Below, piece by piece: positions 38,413 through 46,445 of a DNA stretch of 64,000 nt. The translations under genes were made by a program, and so were the position numbers. Source of the DNA: Paenibacillus sp. YYML68 (lineage in GTDB: Bacteria; Bacillota; Bacilli; Paenibacillales; NBRC-103111); NCBI RefSeq assembly GCF_027923405.1, contig NZ_BQYI01000001.1, positions 3,264,501 through 3,328,500 on the forward strand. Reading direction: 5' to 3'. Each line of letters starts with the position of its first letter. The stretch's first letter is position 1. The notes below the pieces were generated by a model. That model saw only the letters and a program-made list of their open reading frames with translations. It was not told the origin of the DNA and ran no database searches.

Positions 38413-38448
38413 AAAAAATCCTCCTAAAGTCGATTAGACTCGGAGGAT
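38413..38448 (-). terminator. Rho-independent terminator after the AraC-type gene
   Basis: On the minus strand ATCCTCC...GGAGGAT (with an inner GTC/GAC pair) is followed by TTTTT. It lies 11 bases after the stop of the AraC-type gene and bounds the cellulase cluster. Confidence 0.8.
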
Positions 38449-38459
38449 GCGGACTTCGA

Positions 38460-38831
38460 TTAAAGCCTACTGCTGATGGTGGAGCGATGCTGTTTTCGAT
38501 ACTCGAGAGGGGTGCAGCCAGTCATCTTCTTGAACAGACGAGTGAAGTGGGACGAATTGTCATAGCCTAGCCGATTCACGACCCAACCAACCTTCGCGCC
38601 GGGCTCTGCCAGCATCGATTTCGCACGCTCGATTCGCTGCTTAAGGATATATTCAGAGAGCAAGCTGCCTGTTCGTCTCTTGAAAAATCTGGACAAATAG
38701 ACCGGATGAAAGTGAACGTGCTTCGCTATGTCCTCCCTGCTCACTCCGGTCAGCAAATGGTCACTAATATAATCGAATATGCGCTGCAGCACCTCGTCAT
38801 CCGACGTGGCAGACGTAATGTTTCCCTTCAT
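38460..38831 (-). CDS. AraC-type DNA-binding domain protein, no sensor domain
   Basis: The protein has 123 residues from the ATG at 38831 (GGGAGG upstream). It is almost entirely the AraC/XylS double helix-turn-helix: first HTH SREDIAKHVHFHPVYLSRFFKRRTG, described here as positions about 37-61, second HTH with VVNRLGYDNSSHFTRLFKK. There is no ligand or receiver domain, unlike most Paenibacillus members of this family. It follows the endoglucanase gene by 61 bases on the same strand and could regulate it. Confidence 0.85.
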   Translation of the reverse strand: MKGNITSATSDDEVLQRIFDYISDHLLTGVSREDIAKHVHFHPVYLSRFFKRRTGSLLSEYILKQRIERAKSMLAEPGAKVGWVVNRLGYDNSSHFTRLFKKMTGCTPLEYRKQHRSTISSRL

Positions 38832-38892
38832 GAGTCGGCCTCCCTTCACTGTAATGACCGGTATCGCTCCCTCTCACGTCTAATGCGCAGCG

Positions 38893-40623
38893 TTAAGGCT
38901 GAGTTCCCCAAGCAAGCGTTCCGTTCTCGTACAGCGTAACCTTGCTCGAGCTCGCATAACTCGTCTGGGTGCCAATGTACGAATAGTCGTTATCTTCGTT
39001 GAAATTGGACCAGTCGTTCTTGTGGACACGAATTTGGATGTCACCTGACTGACCGCCTGCCGGAATCGTTCCTCCGGTGAAGCTGACCTCAAGATAAGTA
39101 TCCGTATTCGTACCCGAGGCGGAGACGAACGCGCCTTTCACGAGCGAGCTGCCGACCGCGGCCCAGTCCACATGGAAGCTTAAGGCGGAAGCGCTATCCT
39201 TCGTGAAGTAGTAGCGAAGCTTGACATTTTTCAAGTCGACAGCTGTGCTTCCTGTATTCTTAATGTTGAAATGAGGCTTCAGCTGGTTATCCGAGCTGCT
39301 AGAATCTGCTGTGCGATAGTGCACCACCAACGCTCCTGTGCCGCCGCCTGTAGAGCCTGATGACGGCTGAACGCTCACCTCGGAGGAGTTCGCGCTCACG
39401 CCAGCGCTGTTGACGGCACTCACCACATAGTAGTACGTCGTGCCGTTCGTTAAGCCTGTGTTCGTGAAGCTCGTACCAGTAACTGTGCCGATCGTTGTAT
39501 AAGGACCGCCGCTCGTCACCGCCCGCTTCACCTGGTAGCTGGTAGCTCCGATCGATGCCTGCCAAGTCAGAGTCGCCTGTCCATTACCAGCCGCCGCGCT
39601 CACTCCTGTCGGAGCTGCCGGTGCGATGACCGAGCTCTCCTTGATCTTGGCACGTACGAATTGACCCGAGGTCGACAGCTGGTTCGTCGTCCAGCCACCG
39701 GTCATGCTCGCTCCTGGCATGAGTGCCGCGGAAGACTCGGTCTTATCGGCGAGCGACCAGTTCACCCAGCTGATCTGGCGTGCGTTGAGGAAATCAAGCC
39801 ACTCCTGCGCCTGCGTTAAGTATGGACCGCCGTCACCAGTTGCTTCGCTTGTACCCCATTCGCTGACGAAGACGGCAACCCCCTTATTACGGGCATAATC
39901 CAGCTTATCCTTCAAATATTGACCATGTGTGCCCGCATAGAAATGAAGCGCATACATAATATTGCTGAACGACAGCGGATTGTTCGCCGCATGATCTACA
40001 TCCTGACTCCATGTTGGCGTCCCGACAATAATGACATTATCCGGGTCGATCGCCCGTATAGCCGTAATAATTTCCTCTGCGTAAGGCTTGACGTGATGGT
40101 TCCAGGTCACGCCGTTCGGCTCATTGGCAATTTCATAGATGACATTCGGATATTCCCCGTATAACGTTGCCATCTCTTGAAAGAACGCCTTAGCCTGAGA
40201 CTTATACGTATTCGGATCACCGTCAAATAAAATATGCCAGTCAATGATAATATAAAGTCCGTTATCAATGGCGGCCTGCACCGCTTCCTTCACCTTCTCC
40301 TTCAACGACGGGTCCGTGATATACCCCTTCTCCGCTGTATATAAGGCTACGCGGAACACGTTCGAGCCCCAGTCGTCCTTAAGCCACTTGATGCTGCTTG
40401 CATTCACGTAGCCGCCGTACCACTGAACGCCGTGGGAGCTCATGCCTTTCAGCTGCACAGCCTGCCCATCAGAGCCGACGAGCTGACTGCCCTCCACCTT
40501 CAGCTGACCATAAGGGACCGCTGATGCCGCACTCGACTTATCTACGCCGAATGGGAAGCAAAGACTAATTGCCAATATACCGGATACGAGAACCGAGGTC
40601 GCTTTACGCTTCAACCTTAACAT
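38893..40623 (-). CDS. Secreted GH5 endoglucanase with FN3 and CBM3
   Basis: The protein has 576 residues from the ATG at 40623 (AAAGGAG nine bases upstream). It has a signal peptide (to about 33), a GH5 catalytic domain (about 40-325) with acid/base Glu in YEIANEPNG and nucleophile Glu in VFVSEWGTS, a fibronectin type III domain (about 335-425, [15 protein letters not shown]) and a C-terminal family 3 carbohydrate-binding module (about 435-576). It hydrolyses cellulose or mixed beta-glucans outside the cell. An insertion sequence lies 170 bases upstream and a CRE-like site between. Confidence 0.96.
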   Translation of the reverse strand: MLRLKRKATSVLVSGILAISLCFPFGVDKSSAASAVPYGQLKVEGSQLVGSDGQAVQLKGMSSHGVQWYGGYVNASSIKWLKDDWGSNVFRVALYTAEKGYITDPSLKEKVKEAVQAAIDNGLYIIIDWHILFDGDPNTYKSQAKAFFQEMATLYGEYPNVIYEIANEPNGVTWNHHVKPYAEEIITAIRAIDPDNVIIVGTPTWSQDVDHAANNPLSFSNIMYALHFYAGTHGQYLKDKLDYARNKGVAVFVSEWGTSEATGDGGPYLTQAQEWLDFLNARQISWVNWSLADKTESSAALMPGASMTGGWTTNQLSTSGQFVRAKIKESSVIAPAAPTGVSAAAGNGQATLTWQASIGATSYQVKRAVTSGGPYTTIGTVTGTSFTNTGLTNGTTYYYVVSAVNSAGVSANSSEVSVQPSSGSTGGGTGALVVHYRTADSSSSDNQLKPHFNIKNTGSTAVDLKNVKLRYYFTKDSASALSFHVDWAAVGSSLVKGAFVSASGTNTDTYLEVSFTGGTIPAGGQSGDIQIRVHKNDWSNFNEDNDYSYIGTQTSYASSSKVTLYENGTLAWGTQP

Positions 40624-40698
40624 GAATAACCACTCCTTTTCGTAATATCCTTTCACAGTAAGAGCCGTAGACGTGACATCTGCAGTCGATCTGTGTAG

Positions 40699-40714
40699 CG
40701 AAAACGTTTTATTC
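40699..40714 (-). promoter_or_regulatory. Possible catabolite-responsive (cre) site upstream of endoglucanase
   Basis: On the minus strand AATAAAACGTTTTCGC contains a palindromic AAAACGTTTT core and fits 11 of 14 positions of the CcpA site consensus TGWAANCGNTNWCA. It lies about 80 bases upstream of the endoglucanase start. Carbon catabolite repression of cellulases makes this plausible. Confidence 0.35.
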
Positions 40715-40798
40715 CGAACACACACTCCTCCCTTGTACGAACAGGATCAAAACCTTCTCTTGTATGATTTGGGTATATTTACCTTGCCATTTTATTAT

Positions 40799-42433
40799 CA
40801 TGACCTATGCACTTCGTGGTAAGGTCTGGTAGTTTATCGGATGATGCGCAACCCAAAGAACCATCCGATAATGCTCCGGCCAAAATAAATCAATAAGTCT
40901 TGCAAACTGCTGTACATGTGTGTCACAATCGATGTAGATTCGCTGTTGCCCTTTGTGGTGTGACATGCGGACCTGACAACGAGTGTGGAAGAGGCCACGA
41001 ACCATTTCGCCGTGGGTGTAGCCTTCATCACTCGTTTTTTCTTTGTTTAATTCGTATAGAGCAACGGACAGCAACGTTTCGGCCGTAAACAATAATTCGA
41101 AGTGTGCATGGTGATGGGCTTCAGTTTCGGAATGACACTTCTCCAAGGCGAGCTCCTGCTTGGCCGTTCGGAAAAACACCTCGATCCGCCAACGCTTCAC
41201 GTAAGTACGCAAGGCTTCTTCAGGCGCATCGAAGCGGTTGCTGATGAGCAGGTAGGCACCCTTGTAAGTCGCGGGGGCTTCCTCCTCCGTCTCGAGCAAC
41301 TCGGAATCATCTTCCTTTAAGCGCATGGCGGCTACAGCGGCAATTTGTACATAGCGCTGCTTGTTGACTTGCTTGCCTCTGCGGTTCGTTACAGGATGAG
41401 GCTGCTTCATGTAGATGTCAGGAATCGCAAGCGAAACCAGTCCTGACGCACCCTCGGCAACCAACTGGCCGTACACTTCCCGAATGAGCATGATCGGGGT
41501 CACAGGAACGTACCGCTCCCTGCCCGTGTAAGGCTCGATGACCTTACGAAATAATGCCGTGTTGCGTTTAGCCTTCGTTACCCAGTCAAATTGATGCTTT
41601 TCGAGAAAGGCGAAAAAGCCTTTACACAAGTACCAGCGGTCCATCGCAACCCAAAGACGGCAGGTCGCCGATTCGCGCAGCATCAAGAGCATTTGCTTAG
41701 CCAAATCGATCTTCGACAAGCCTTCGTTCTTCTGCTCAGACTTGTGCCATACGCGGTAAAACAACGGATATTCAAGTCCGCCTTGAAGTACGGCCTGAAC
41801 AACGACCACATTCATCGCCCACACATAAGTCTTCTTAGACGAATCATACAACCAGCTCAAAAAAGGAAGCTGCTTGGCATAAGGATGAGCTAGATGCGTA
41901 TCATCCAGATTGATCACATCCCCATCCTGCAGACGAGTGACTTCATCCTGCTGAAGCCGCGCTACTCGCTTTTTGCCAAAGGTAGTCCATGCGAAGGAGT
42001 TGGAGAGAAACCGACTCATCGTGTACTGAGCGAGCTTCCATGGCTGAAACATCACTTTAAGAAGCGCATCCTGCTCGGCCAGTCTCGCCATCTGAACGAC
42101 AGACGAGCAGTTACTGACAAGGCCGATCACATAGAGAAAGCAGATGAGCCAGGACGGAGTACCACTTCGTTTCATCATACCGGATTGTGTGAGCAGCAGG
42201 GAAAGGTCAAACCGCTCCCACAAGCTTTTTAGTATGGGTGCGCCTGCGCACTCTCCATGGTTTAATTGTTTGAATCTCGGTTTTTGTAACGCTGACATTG
42301 GAAAACCACCTGTTATCTAGAAGATATACCTCGTGAAAAGGTATTCTTCGCAATTATTAGGCCGTTTTTCAAAAGTCAAGTTTTTTTTGGATTGGGATGC
42401 TACCAGTTAATTACTTCAACTGCATAGGTCATG
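40799..42433 (-). mobile_element. Complete IS4-type insertion sequence, 1635 bp
   Basis: The ends are inverted repeats: CATGACCTATGCA at 40799-40811 and its exact complement at 42421-42433, with weaker matching further in (both ends reach CTGGTAG about 20 bases later). The element is flanked by a 6-bp direct repeat TATTAT (40793-40798 and 42434-42439), the target duplication. It carries one intact transposase gene. The 6-bp duplication is short for classic IS4 and nearer to the IS1634 group. Perfect ends, intact gene and perfect duplication point to a recent insertion. Confidence 0.88.
40805..42298 (-). CDS. IS4-superfamily DDE transposase
   Basis: The protein has 497 residues. The DDE signature includes DVINLDDTHLAHP (first Asp region), AMDRWYLCKG (second Asp) and the YREK box YVKRWRIEVFFRTAKQEL, spaced Y-2-R-3-E-6-K. 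The frame is intact from start to stop, and the stop codon lies within the left inverted repeat of the element. The enzyme should be active in cut-and-paste transposition. Confidence 0.93.
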   Translation of the reverse strand: MSALQKPRFKQLNHGECAGAPILKSLWERFDLSLLLTQSGMMKRSGTPSWLICFLYVIGLVSNCSSVVQMARLAEQDALLKVMFQPWKLAQYTMSRFLSNSFAWTTFGKKRVARLQQDEVTRLQDGDVINLDDTHLAHPYAKQLPFLSWLYDSSKKTYVWAMNVVVVQAVLQGGLEYPLFYRVWHKSEQKNEGLSKIDLAKQMLLMLRESATCRLWVAMDRWYLCKGFFAFLEKHQFDWVTKAKRNTALFRKVIEPYTGRERYVPVTPIMLIREVYGQLVAEGASGLVSLAIPDIYMKQPHPVTNRRGKQVNKQRYVQIAAVAAMRLKEDDSELLETEEEAPATYKGAYLLISNRFDAPEEALRTYVKRWRIEVFFRTAKQELALEKCHSETEAHHHAHFELLFTAETLLSVALYELNKEKTSDEGYTHGEMVRGLFHTRCQVRMSHHKGQQRIYIDCDTHVQQFARLIDLFWPEHYRMVLWVAHHPINYQTLPRSA

Positions 42434-42522
42434 TATTATAGCATCCCAACTACCAATTACCAGTGACTGGAGTAACCTGTTTAGGCCGTATTGGAACCTA
42501 TATCGACACCACAGCTGACGCC

Positions 42523-42553
42523 AAAAAGCCCAAGGTCATCCGACCTCGGGCTT
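42523..42553 (-). terminator. Rho-independent terminator after the aldo/keto reductase gene
   Basis: On the minus strand AAGCCCGAGGTC, a short loop and GACCTTGGGCTT are followed by TTT. It lies 30 bases after the gene stop, between it and the insertion sequence. Confidence 0.8.
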
Positions 42554-42582
42554 CGTTCATTCGATACAGCGGGAGTTAGATA

Positions 42583-43500
42583 CTAAGGGAGGACGTTGCC
42601 GGCTGCACAGTAAATGTCGTACCACTCCTGTCGACTTAGCTGCACCTCGCTTGCTCGGCAGCAATCCTTCAATCTGTCCACACTTGTCGTGCCGGTAACA
42701 GGCTGCATGCGGGCCGGATGACGGAGCAGCCATGCAATCGCAATCGTCGTATTGCTGACGTCATGCTGTGCAGCCACCTTATCAATGACTTGATTCAGCT
42801 CCGGGAACTTGTCGTTGTTCAGGAACACGCCCTCGAAGAAGCCGTATTGGAACGGCGACCACGGCTGAATGGTGATGTCGTGCAGTCTGCAATAGTCAAG
42901 AATGCTGCCATCACGGTCAACGGCAGACTCATTGGCCATGTTGACATTGATCCCATTCGAGATCATGTTCGAGTTCGTAATGCTCAGCTGCAGCTGATTC
43001 GCAACGAGCGGCTGCTTCACATATTTCTTAAGCAGCTCGATCTGCATCGGCTTCTGGTTGGACACGCCGAAGTGCCTTACCTTACCTAAGCTTTCCAGCC
43101 GATCGAACGCTTCCGCCAACTCCTCCGGCTCTACGAGCGCGTCCGGACGATGCAGCAGCAGTACATCGAGGTAATCCGTTCTAAGCCGCTTCAGTATGCC
43201 GTCAACGGACTCCAATATGTAGTCCTTGGAGAAGTCGAACATCCCGTTGCGTATGCCGCACTTGGACTGAATGATCATTTGCTCCCGCACCTGATCGTTC
43301 ATCTGAACGGCGTCTGCGAATCTTTCTTCGCAGACCCCGCCACCATAGATGTCTGCGTGATCGAAGAAGTTCGCGCCTTCCTCCATCGCCGTGCGCACGA
43401 AGCGTTCTGCCTGAGCCTGGTCGAGCGAATGGATGCGCATACAGCCGATAGCCAGTACCGGCACGTCTAAAGAGCTCGTTCCGAGCTTCATCGTTCTCAT
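42583..43500 (-). CDS. Aldo/keto reductase
   Basis: The protein has 305 residues from the ATG at 43500; AAGGGGG is ten bases upstream, while a GTG at 43509 is too close to it. The TIM-barrel enzyme has catalytic Asp and Tyr in FFDHADIYGGG, Lys in IIQSKCGIR and His in LLLHRPDALV. It reduces a carbonyl with NADPH and resembles YdhF-type reductases; the substrate is not known. An 18-bp palindrome lies in its promoter region. Confidence 0.93.
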   Translation of the reverse strand: MRTMKLGTSSLDVPVLAIGCMRIHSLDQAQAERFVRTAMEEGANFFDHADIYGGGVCEERFADAVQMNDQVREQMIIQSKCGIRNGMFDFSKDYILESVDGILKRLRTDYLDVLLLHRPDALVEPEELAEAFDRLESLGKVRHFGVSNQKPMQIELLKKYVKQPLVANQLQLSITNSNMISNGINVNMANESAVDRDGSILDYCRLHDITIQPWSPFQYGFFEGVFLNNDKFPELNQVIDKVAAQHDVSNTTIAIAWLLRHPARMQPVTGTTSVDRLKDCCRASEVQLSRQEWYDIYCAAGNVLP

Positions 43501-43530
43501 GATCGACACACCCCCTTATGATTGTTTAGT

Positions 43531-43548
43531 GAACATGTGATAATGTTC
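43531..43548. promoter_or_regulatory. Palindrome upstream of the aldo/keto reductase gene
   Basis: GAACAT-GTGATA-ATGTTC is a 6-6-6 inverted repeat 30 bases upstream of the start, with further A/T-rich symmetry outside (TTTAG...TAAA). Its position suits an operator for a dimeric repressor of the TetR, MarR or HxlR kind. No such regulator is encoded next to it. Confidence 0.4.
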
Positions 43549-43607
43549 TAAATATCTTTGAACCTTGTGAAGCCAGGCCGTCTGTTGCCAATCTCATTAG
43601 CATCAGA

Positions 43608-45941
43608 TTATGCGGTGCCGCTCCACCATTGCGTCAGTCGCATAAGCTGACTCTGCACCCAGCGAACCCAAGCCGGCTGCGGCTGGCCATCCGCCTGCTC
43701 TGCGGACTGCTGATGCTCGGCATCGTCAGCGGCTTGTGACAGCTGGGCGAGCTCAGAGACCCCATTCTTGGCAGACTGAGCCTCGGCGCTTCGAGCAGCT
43801 GAAGCTTGACCTGCGCTCCGAATGTGCACCGATCTCGTATCTCCGTCCCAGCTCACCGTACCGCCGAACGCTTCAGCAACGAAGCGGGCCGGAACCATCG
43901 TCGAGCCGCCGATGAGCTGAGCCGGAGCCTCCAGTGTTACGGTCTGACCGTTACGCAGCGCTGACTTCGAGCCGATCTGGATCGACACGGTCGATGCTCC
44001 CTTGATCGCCGTTGCCGTCTGTGTTGAGGCGTTCCATTCCACCTTCGCTCCCAACGCTTCGAATATCGCACGTACCGGTGTCAGCGTATTGCCTTCCCGA
44101 ATGACCGACGGCTGTTCGAAGCGAATATCTGTGCCGTCTACCGATACCGAGATACCGGAGCTGATCGGGAACGATTGACTGCCAGCCTGCTTACCAGCTT
44201 TGTTGTAAGCCGTTATCGTCAGCGTAGAGCCGTCTGGTACATCGCCAGCCTCAAGCTTAATGCCGAACGGCGGTGCAATCTGCGCTTGCAGCAGCTTCCC
44301 GTTCAACGCATACTCGACTTTGCCGATGTAAATATCCGGAATTTTCACAAACGGGACGATGGTCGTCTGCTTGTAGAAGGGAGCTCCGCCAACTGGCACA
44401 TAGCCCTCCGTCTTTACTGGCTTCGCGTTATTCTCGACCTTGGTGATGAAGTAAGGCTGGGCGATCAGCTTCTTATACAAGCTCATCATCGTCTCGTTGT
44501 CGCGCAGCAAGTAGTTGTTCTTGCTCTCCTTCATCTCCAGGTTCACGTTGAAATAGGTGATCGATTTCAGGCGCGGATATTTGTAAGGCATGATCCCATA
44601 CAGCCTCTCGAGGTTCATCGCGCCGTATTCGGTGAACGATTCTTGAGGAATGTTCGCATAGTGCGATACGGCCGTCTCACTGATCATGATCGGCTTCCGA
44701 TCAGAATAGTTACGGTACAAGTAATCCAAACGCTCGACGGGGCTCGTAGCTTGCATGTTGCCCTGCTTCGGGTCTCCATTCTCGTACGGCTCGCTGTACA
44801 AGCTGACGCCCACCCAATCCACATAAGCATCGCCGGGATAATATGCATCCATCGCATACGTCGGCACATCGCTCGGACTCCAGACCATCGCGACGTTCGG
44901 CGCCTCCTGCTCCATAATATCGTGCACCATGCGCCAGTTGCTTATATATTTGGCAGGATCGCCGTGCCACGGAATCCAGTTGCCGTTCATCTCACTCGCA
45001 TATCGGAGAAAAATCGGGATGCCAGCCGCCTTCGCTTCCTTCGCCCATGCCCTCACCGTCGACTCACTGACCGCATCCAGCCCTTCCATCGGCTCCCAGC
45101 CAACCTGCAGCGCCGCACCGACCTGCTTGGCCCGCGTCACGTATTGCTTCGGGAACGCTTTGCCCACCTGTGTATAGAGCAAGTAGAGCGCATGCTTCCT
45201 GCCATAGATCGATTCGGAGCGGTCATAATAATTCATCATCTGCGGATCGCGCTCGGGGTAGATGCCCATGTACATCCCGTACTCGGGCTCGAACTTCGAC
45301 AGCTGACCGCTGGCCGGCATCGCCCTGCGCTTCAGCGCCTCGGAGTCGGTCGTCGACATATATGCTTCAATGACCGTGCGAATCTGGTCTGCGCGCTGAA
45401 GATCAACGGCACCCCAATCTTTGCCATCCTTCAGCCAATATTCGTTCTCGCGCTCATAATAATGAATCGCTTGCTCGTAACTGCCGATACTGTCAAAATA
45501 TTGATTCAGCTTGCCGCTGAACAGAGCAGCGCTCTGCCAATCCCCGACAGACACATAGTGGTCAACAAGAAACTCCCAATGTGGGACAGCTGCCGCCAGA
45601 TTGCCAGAGGCGACCGCTTTGTCCGCAGCCTTCCACTTGTCCCAGATCGCGTCGGCATAAGCCGGTGTCGCGCCAGGCGAGAGCACGATAGCCGAAGCAA
45701 GCGACAGGGCGAGCAACGTGCGGGACCAACGTCTGAACCGACGCAGCTGTGACGAGTGTGATAGCGATGAAGAATAGGATCGTGATGAAGAATTGGATTG
45801 TGATGAAGAATGACTTCTGTCGAGACTTTGAGCGTCGTTGCTATCCAAAGCGGCCGATACTTCCATACTAGTATCGTTACTTGAAGGCTTGGATTCTCTT
45901 ACATGATCGGCTTCAGAACTGTTCTTCTGTATTGTCGGCAT
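43608..45941 (-). CDS. GH26-like surface protein with stalk domain
   Basis: The protein has 777 residues from the ATG at 45941 (GGGGGA eight bases upstream). A Ser-rich N-terminal extension of about 65 residues precedes a signal anchor (RTLLALSLASAIVL...AYADA). Residues about 100-200 look TPR-like. The middle (about 215-500) resembles GH26, with likely acid/base Glu in RYASEMNGNWIPWHG and nucleophile Glu in PIMISETAVS. A beta domain and a copper amine oxidase N-like stalk domain (VREGNTLTPVRAIFEALGA) follow. It probably cleaves mannan or another beta-glycan at the cell surface; the substrate is inferred. Confidence 0.85.
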   Translation of the reverse strand: MPTIQKNSSEADHVRESKPSSNDTSMEVSAALDSNDAQSLDRSHSSSQSNSSSRSYSSSLSHSSQLRRFRRWSRTLLALSLASAIVLSPGATPAYADAIWDKWKAADKAVASGNLAAAVPHWEFLVDHYVSVGDWQSAALFSGKLNQYFDSIGSYEQAIHYYERENEYWLKDGKDWGAVDLQRADQIRTVIEAYMSTTDSEALKRRAMPASGQLSKFEPEYGMYMGIYPERDPQMMNYYDRSESIYGRKHALYLLYTQVGKAFPKQYVTRAKQVGAALQVGWEPMEGLDAVSESTVRAWAKEAKAAGIPIFLRYASEMNGNWIPWHGDPAKYISNWRMVHDIMEQEAPNVAMVWSPSDVPTYAMDAYYPGDAYVDWVGVSLYSEPYENGDPKQGNMQATSPVERLDYLYRNYSDRKPIMISETAVSHYANIPQESFTEYGAMNLERLYGIMPYKYPRLKSITYFNVNLEMKESKNNYLLRDNETMMSLYKKLIAQPYFITKVENNAKPVKTEGYVPVGGAPFYKQTTIVPFVKIPDIYIGKVEYALNGKLLQAQIAPPFGIKLEAGDVPDGSTLTITAYNKAGKQAGSQSFPISSGISVSVDGTDIRFEQPSVIREGNTLTPVRAIFEALGAKVEWNASTQTATAIKGASTVSIQIGSKSALRNGQTVTLEAPAQLIGGSTMVPARFVAEAFGGTVSWDGDTRSVHIRSAGQASAARSAEAQSAKNGVSELAQLSQAADDAEHQQSAEQADGQPQPAWVRWVQSQLMRLTQWWSGTA

Positions 45942-45976
45942 GAGCATGCTCCCCCTTGTTGCTTCGTATGTCCTAT

Positions 45977-46060
45977 CCTGAAATAACAGGCTCCAAGCTT
46001 ATCGGAAAGTGTTAGGGCAAGCCTCGAATTTGGCGGAGGCAAATTGAGGGCCTTCTTCGA
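45977..46060 (-). repeat. Copy B of the dispersed two-hairpin element, upstream of the GH26-like gene
   Basis: On the minus strand it holds CCTCAATTTG...CAAATTCGAGGCTTGCC, a second hairpin (TAACA/TGTTA, TCCGA/TTGGA), and CTGTTATTTCAGGATAGG, 36 bases before the start. Compared with the other copies, base changes fall so that pairing is largely kept. Confidence 0.8.
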
Positions 46061-46078
46061 TATTTCATCCCCTGTAGG

Positions 46079-46095
46079 TGCCGCATTAGCGGCAT
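46079..46095. repeat. 17-bp palindrome, second copy
   Basis: TGCCGCATTAGCGGCAT differs from the copy at 5409-5425 by one base in the loop. It lies just beyond copy B of the dispersed element, in the 500-base gene-free stretch between the GH26-like gene and sbcC. Confidence 0.45.
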
Positions 46096-46191
46096 TGTTG
46101 TCCTAGACTTTGATTATATCACTACATATGCGGACGAGATATGCTTGATGCATCCATAGCTGCCGCTTGGCTGGAGCTTCGTACGCACGCA

Positions 46192-46436
46192 CAAGCCGCT
46201 AATGCTGAAACAGGACGCCTTACGAACATACGAGTCGCTTTTGCCAAATCAGGTAGCCCAGCGTACATTCGAGTCGCTTATACCGAAACAGGAAGTCTAG
46301 CGTACACTCGAGTCGCTTGTACCGAATCAGGAAGCCCAGCGCACATTCGAGTCGCTTATGCCGAATCAGGTAGCCCAGCGCACATTCGAGTCGCTTATAC
46401 GAATCACGAAGCCCAGCGCACATTCGAGTCGGCGAA
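46192..46436. repeat. 39-bp tandem repeat (six copies) after sbcC
   Basis: Units begin at 46192 (diverged), 46231, 46270, 46309, 46348 and 46387, with the last followed at 46425 by a broken copy. Each starts CGAGTCGCTT and contains TCAGG...AGCCCAGCG. The period is 39 bases, a multiple of three, so all frames stay open on both strands and give artificial 13-residue repeats (RVAYTESGSPAHI on plus, KRLECALGYLIR on minus). I see no gene here. It begins nine bases after the sbcC stop. Confidence 0.85.
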
Positions 46437-46445
46437 GCTCCGACC

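Noticed and set aside
38893..40725. Longer N-terminus for the endoglucanase reaching 40725
   Set aside because: The extension lies ahead of a good ribosome binding site and the signal peptide, and covers the promoter region and the cre-like site.
44175..45752. 525-residue plus-strand open frame opposite the GH26-like gene
   Set aside because: It is Arg/His/Leu rich with no recognisable domain and runs antisense to a gene with clear domains and a good start.
46192..46436. CRISPR array
   Set aside because: The repeats are directly abutting with no unique spacers, and there are no cas genes in the window.
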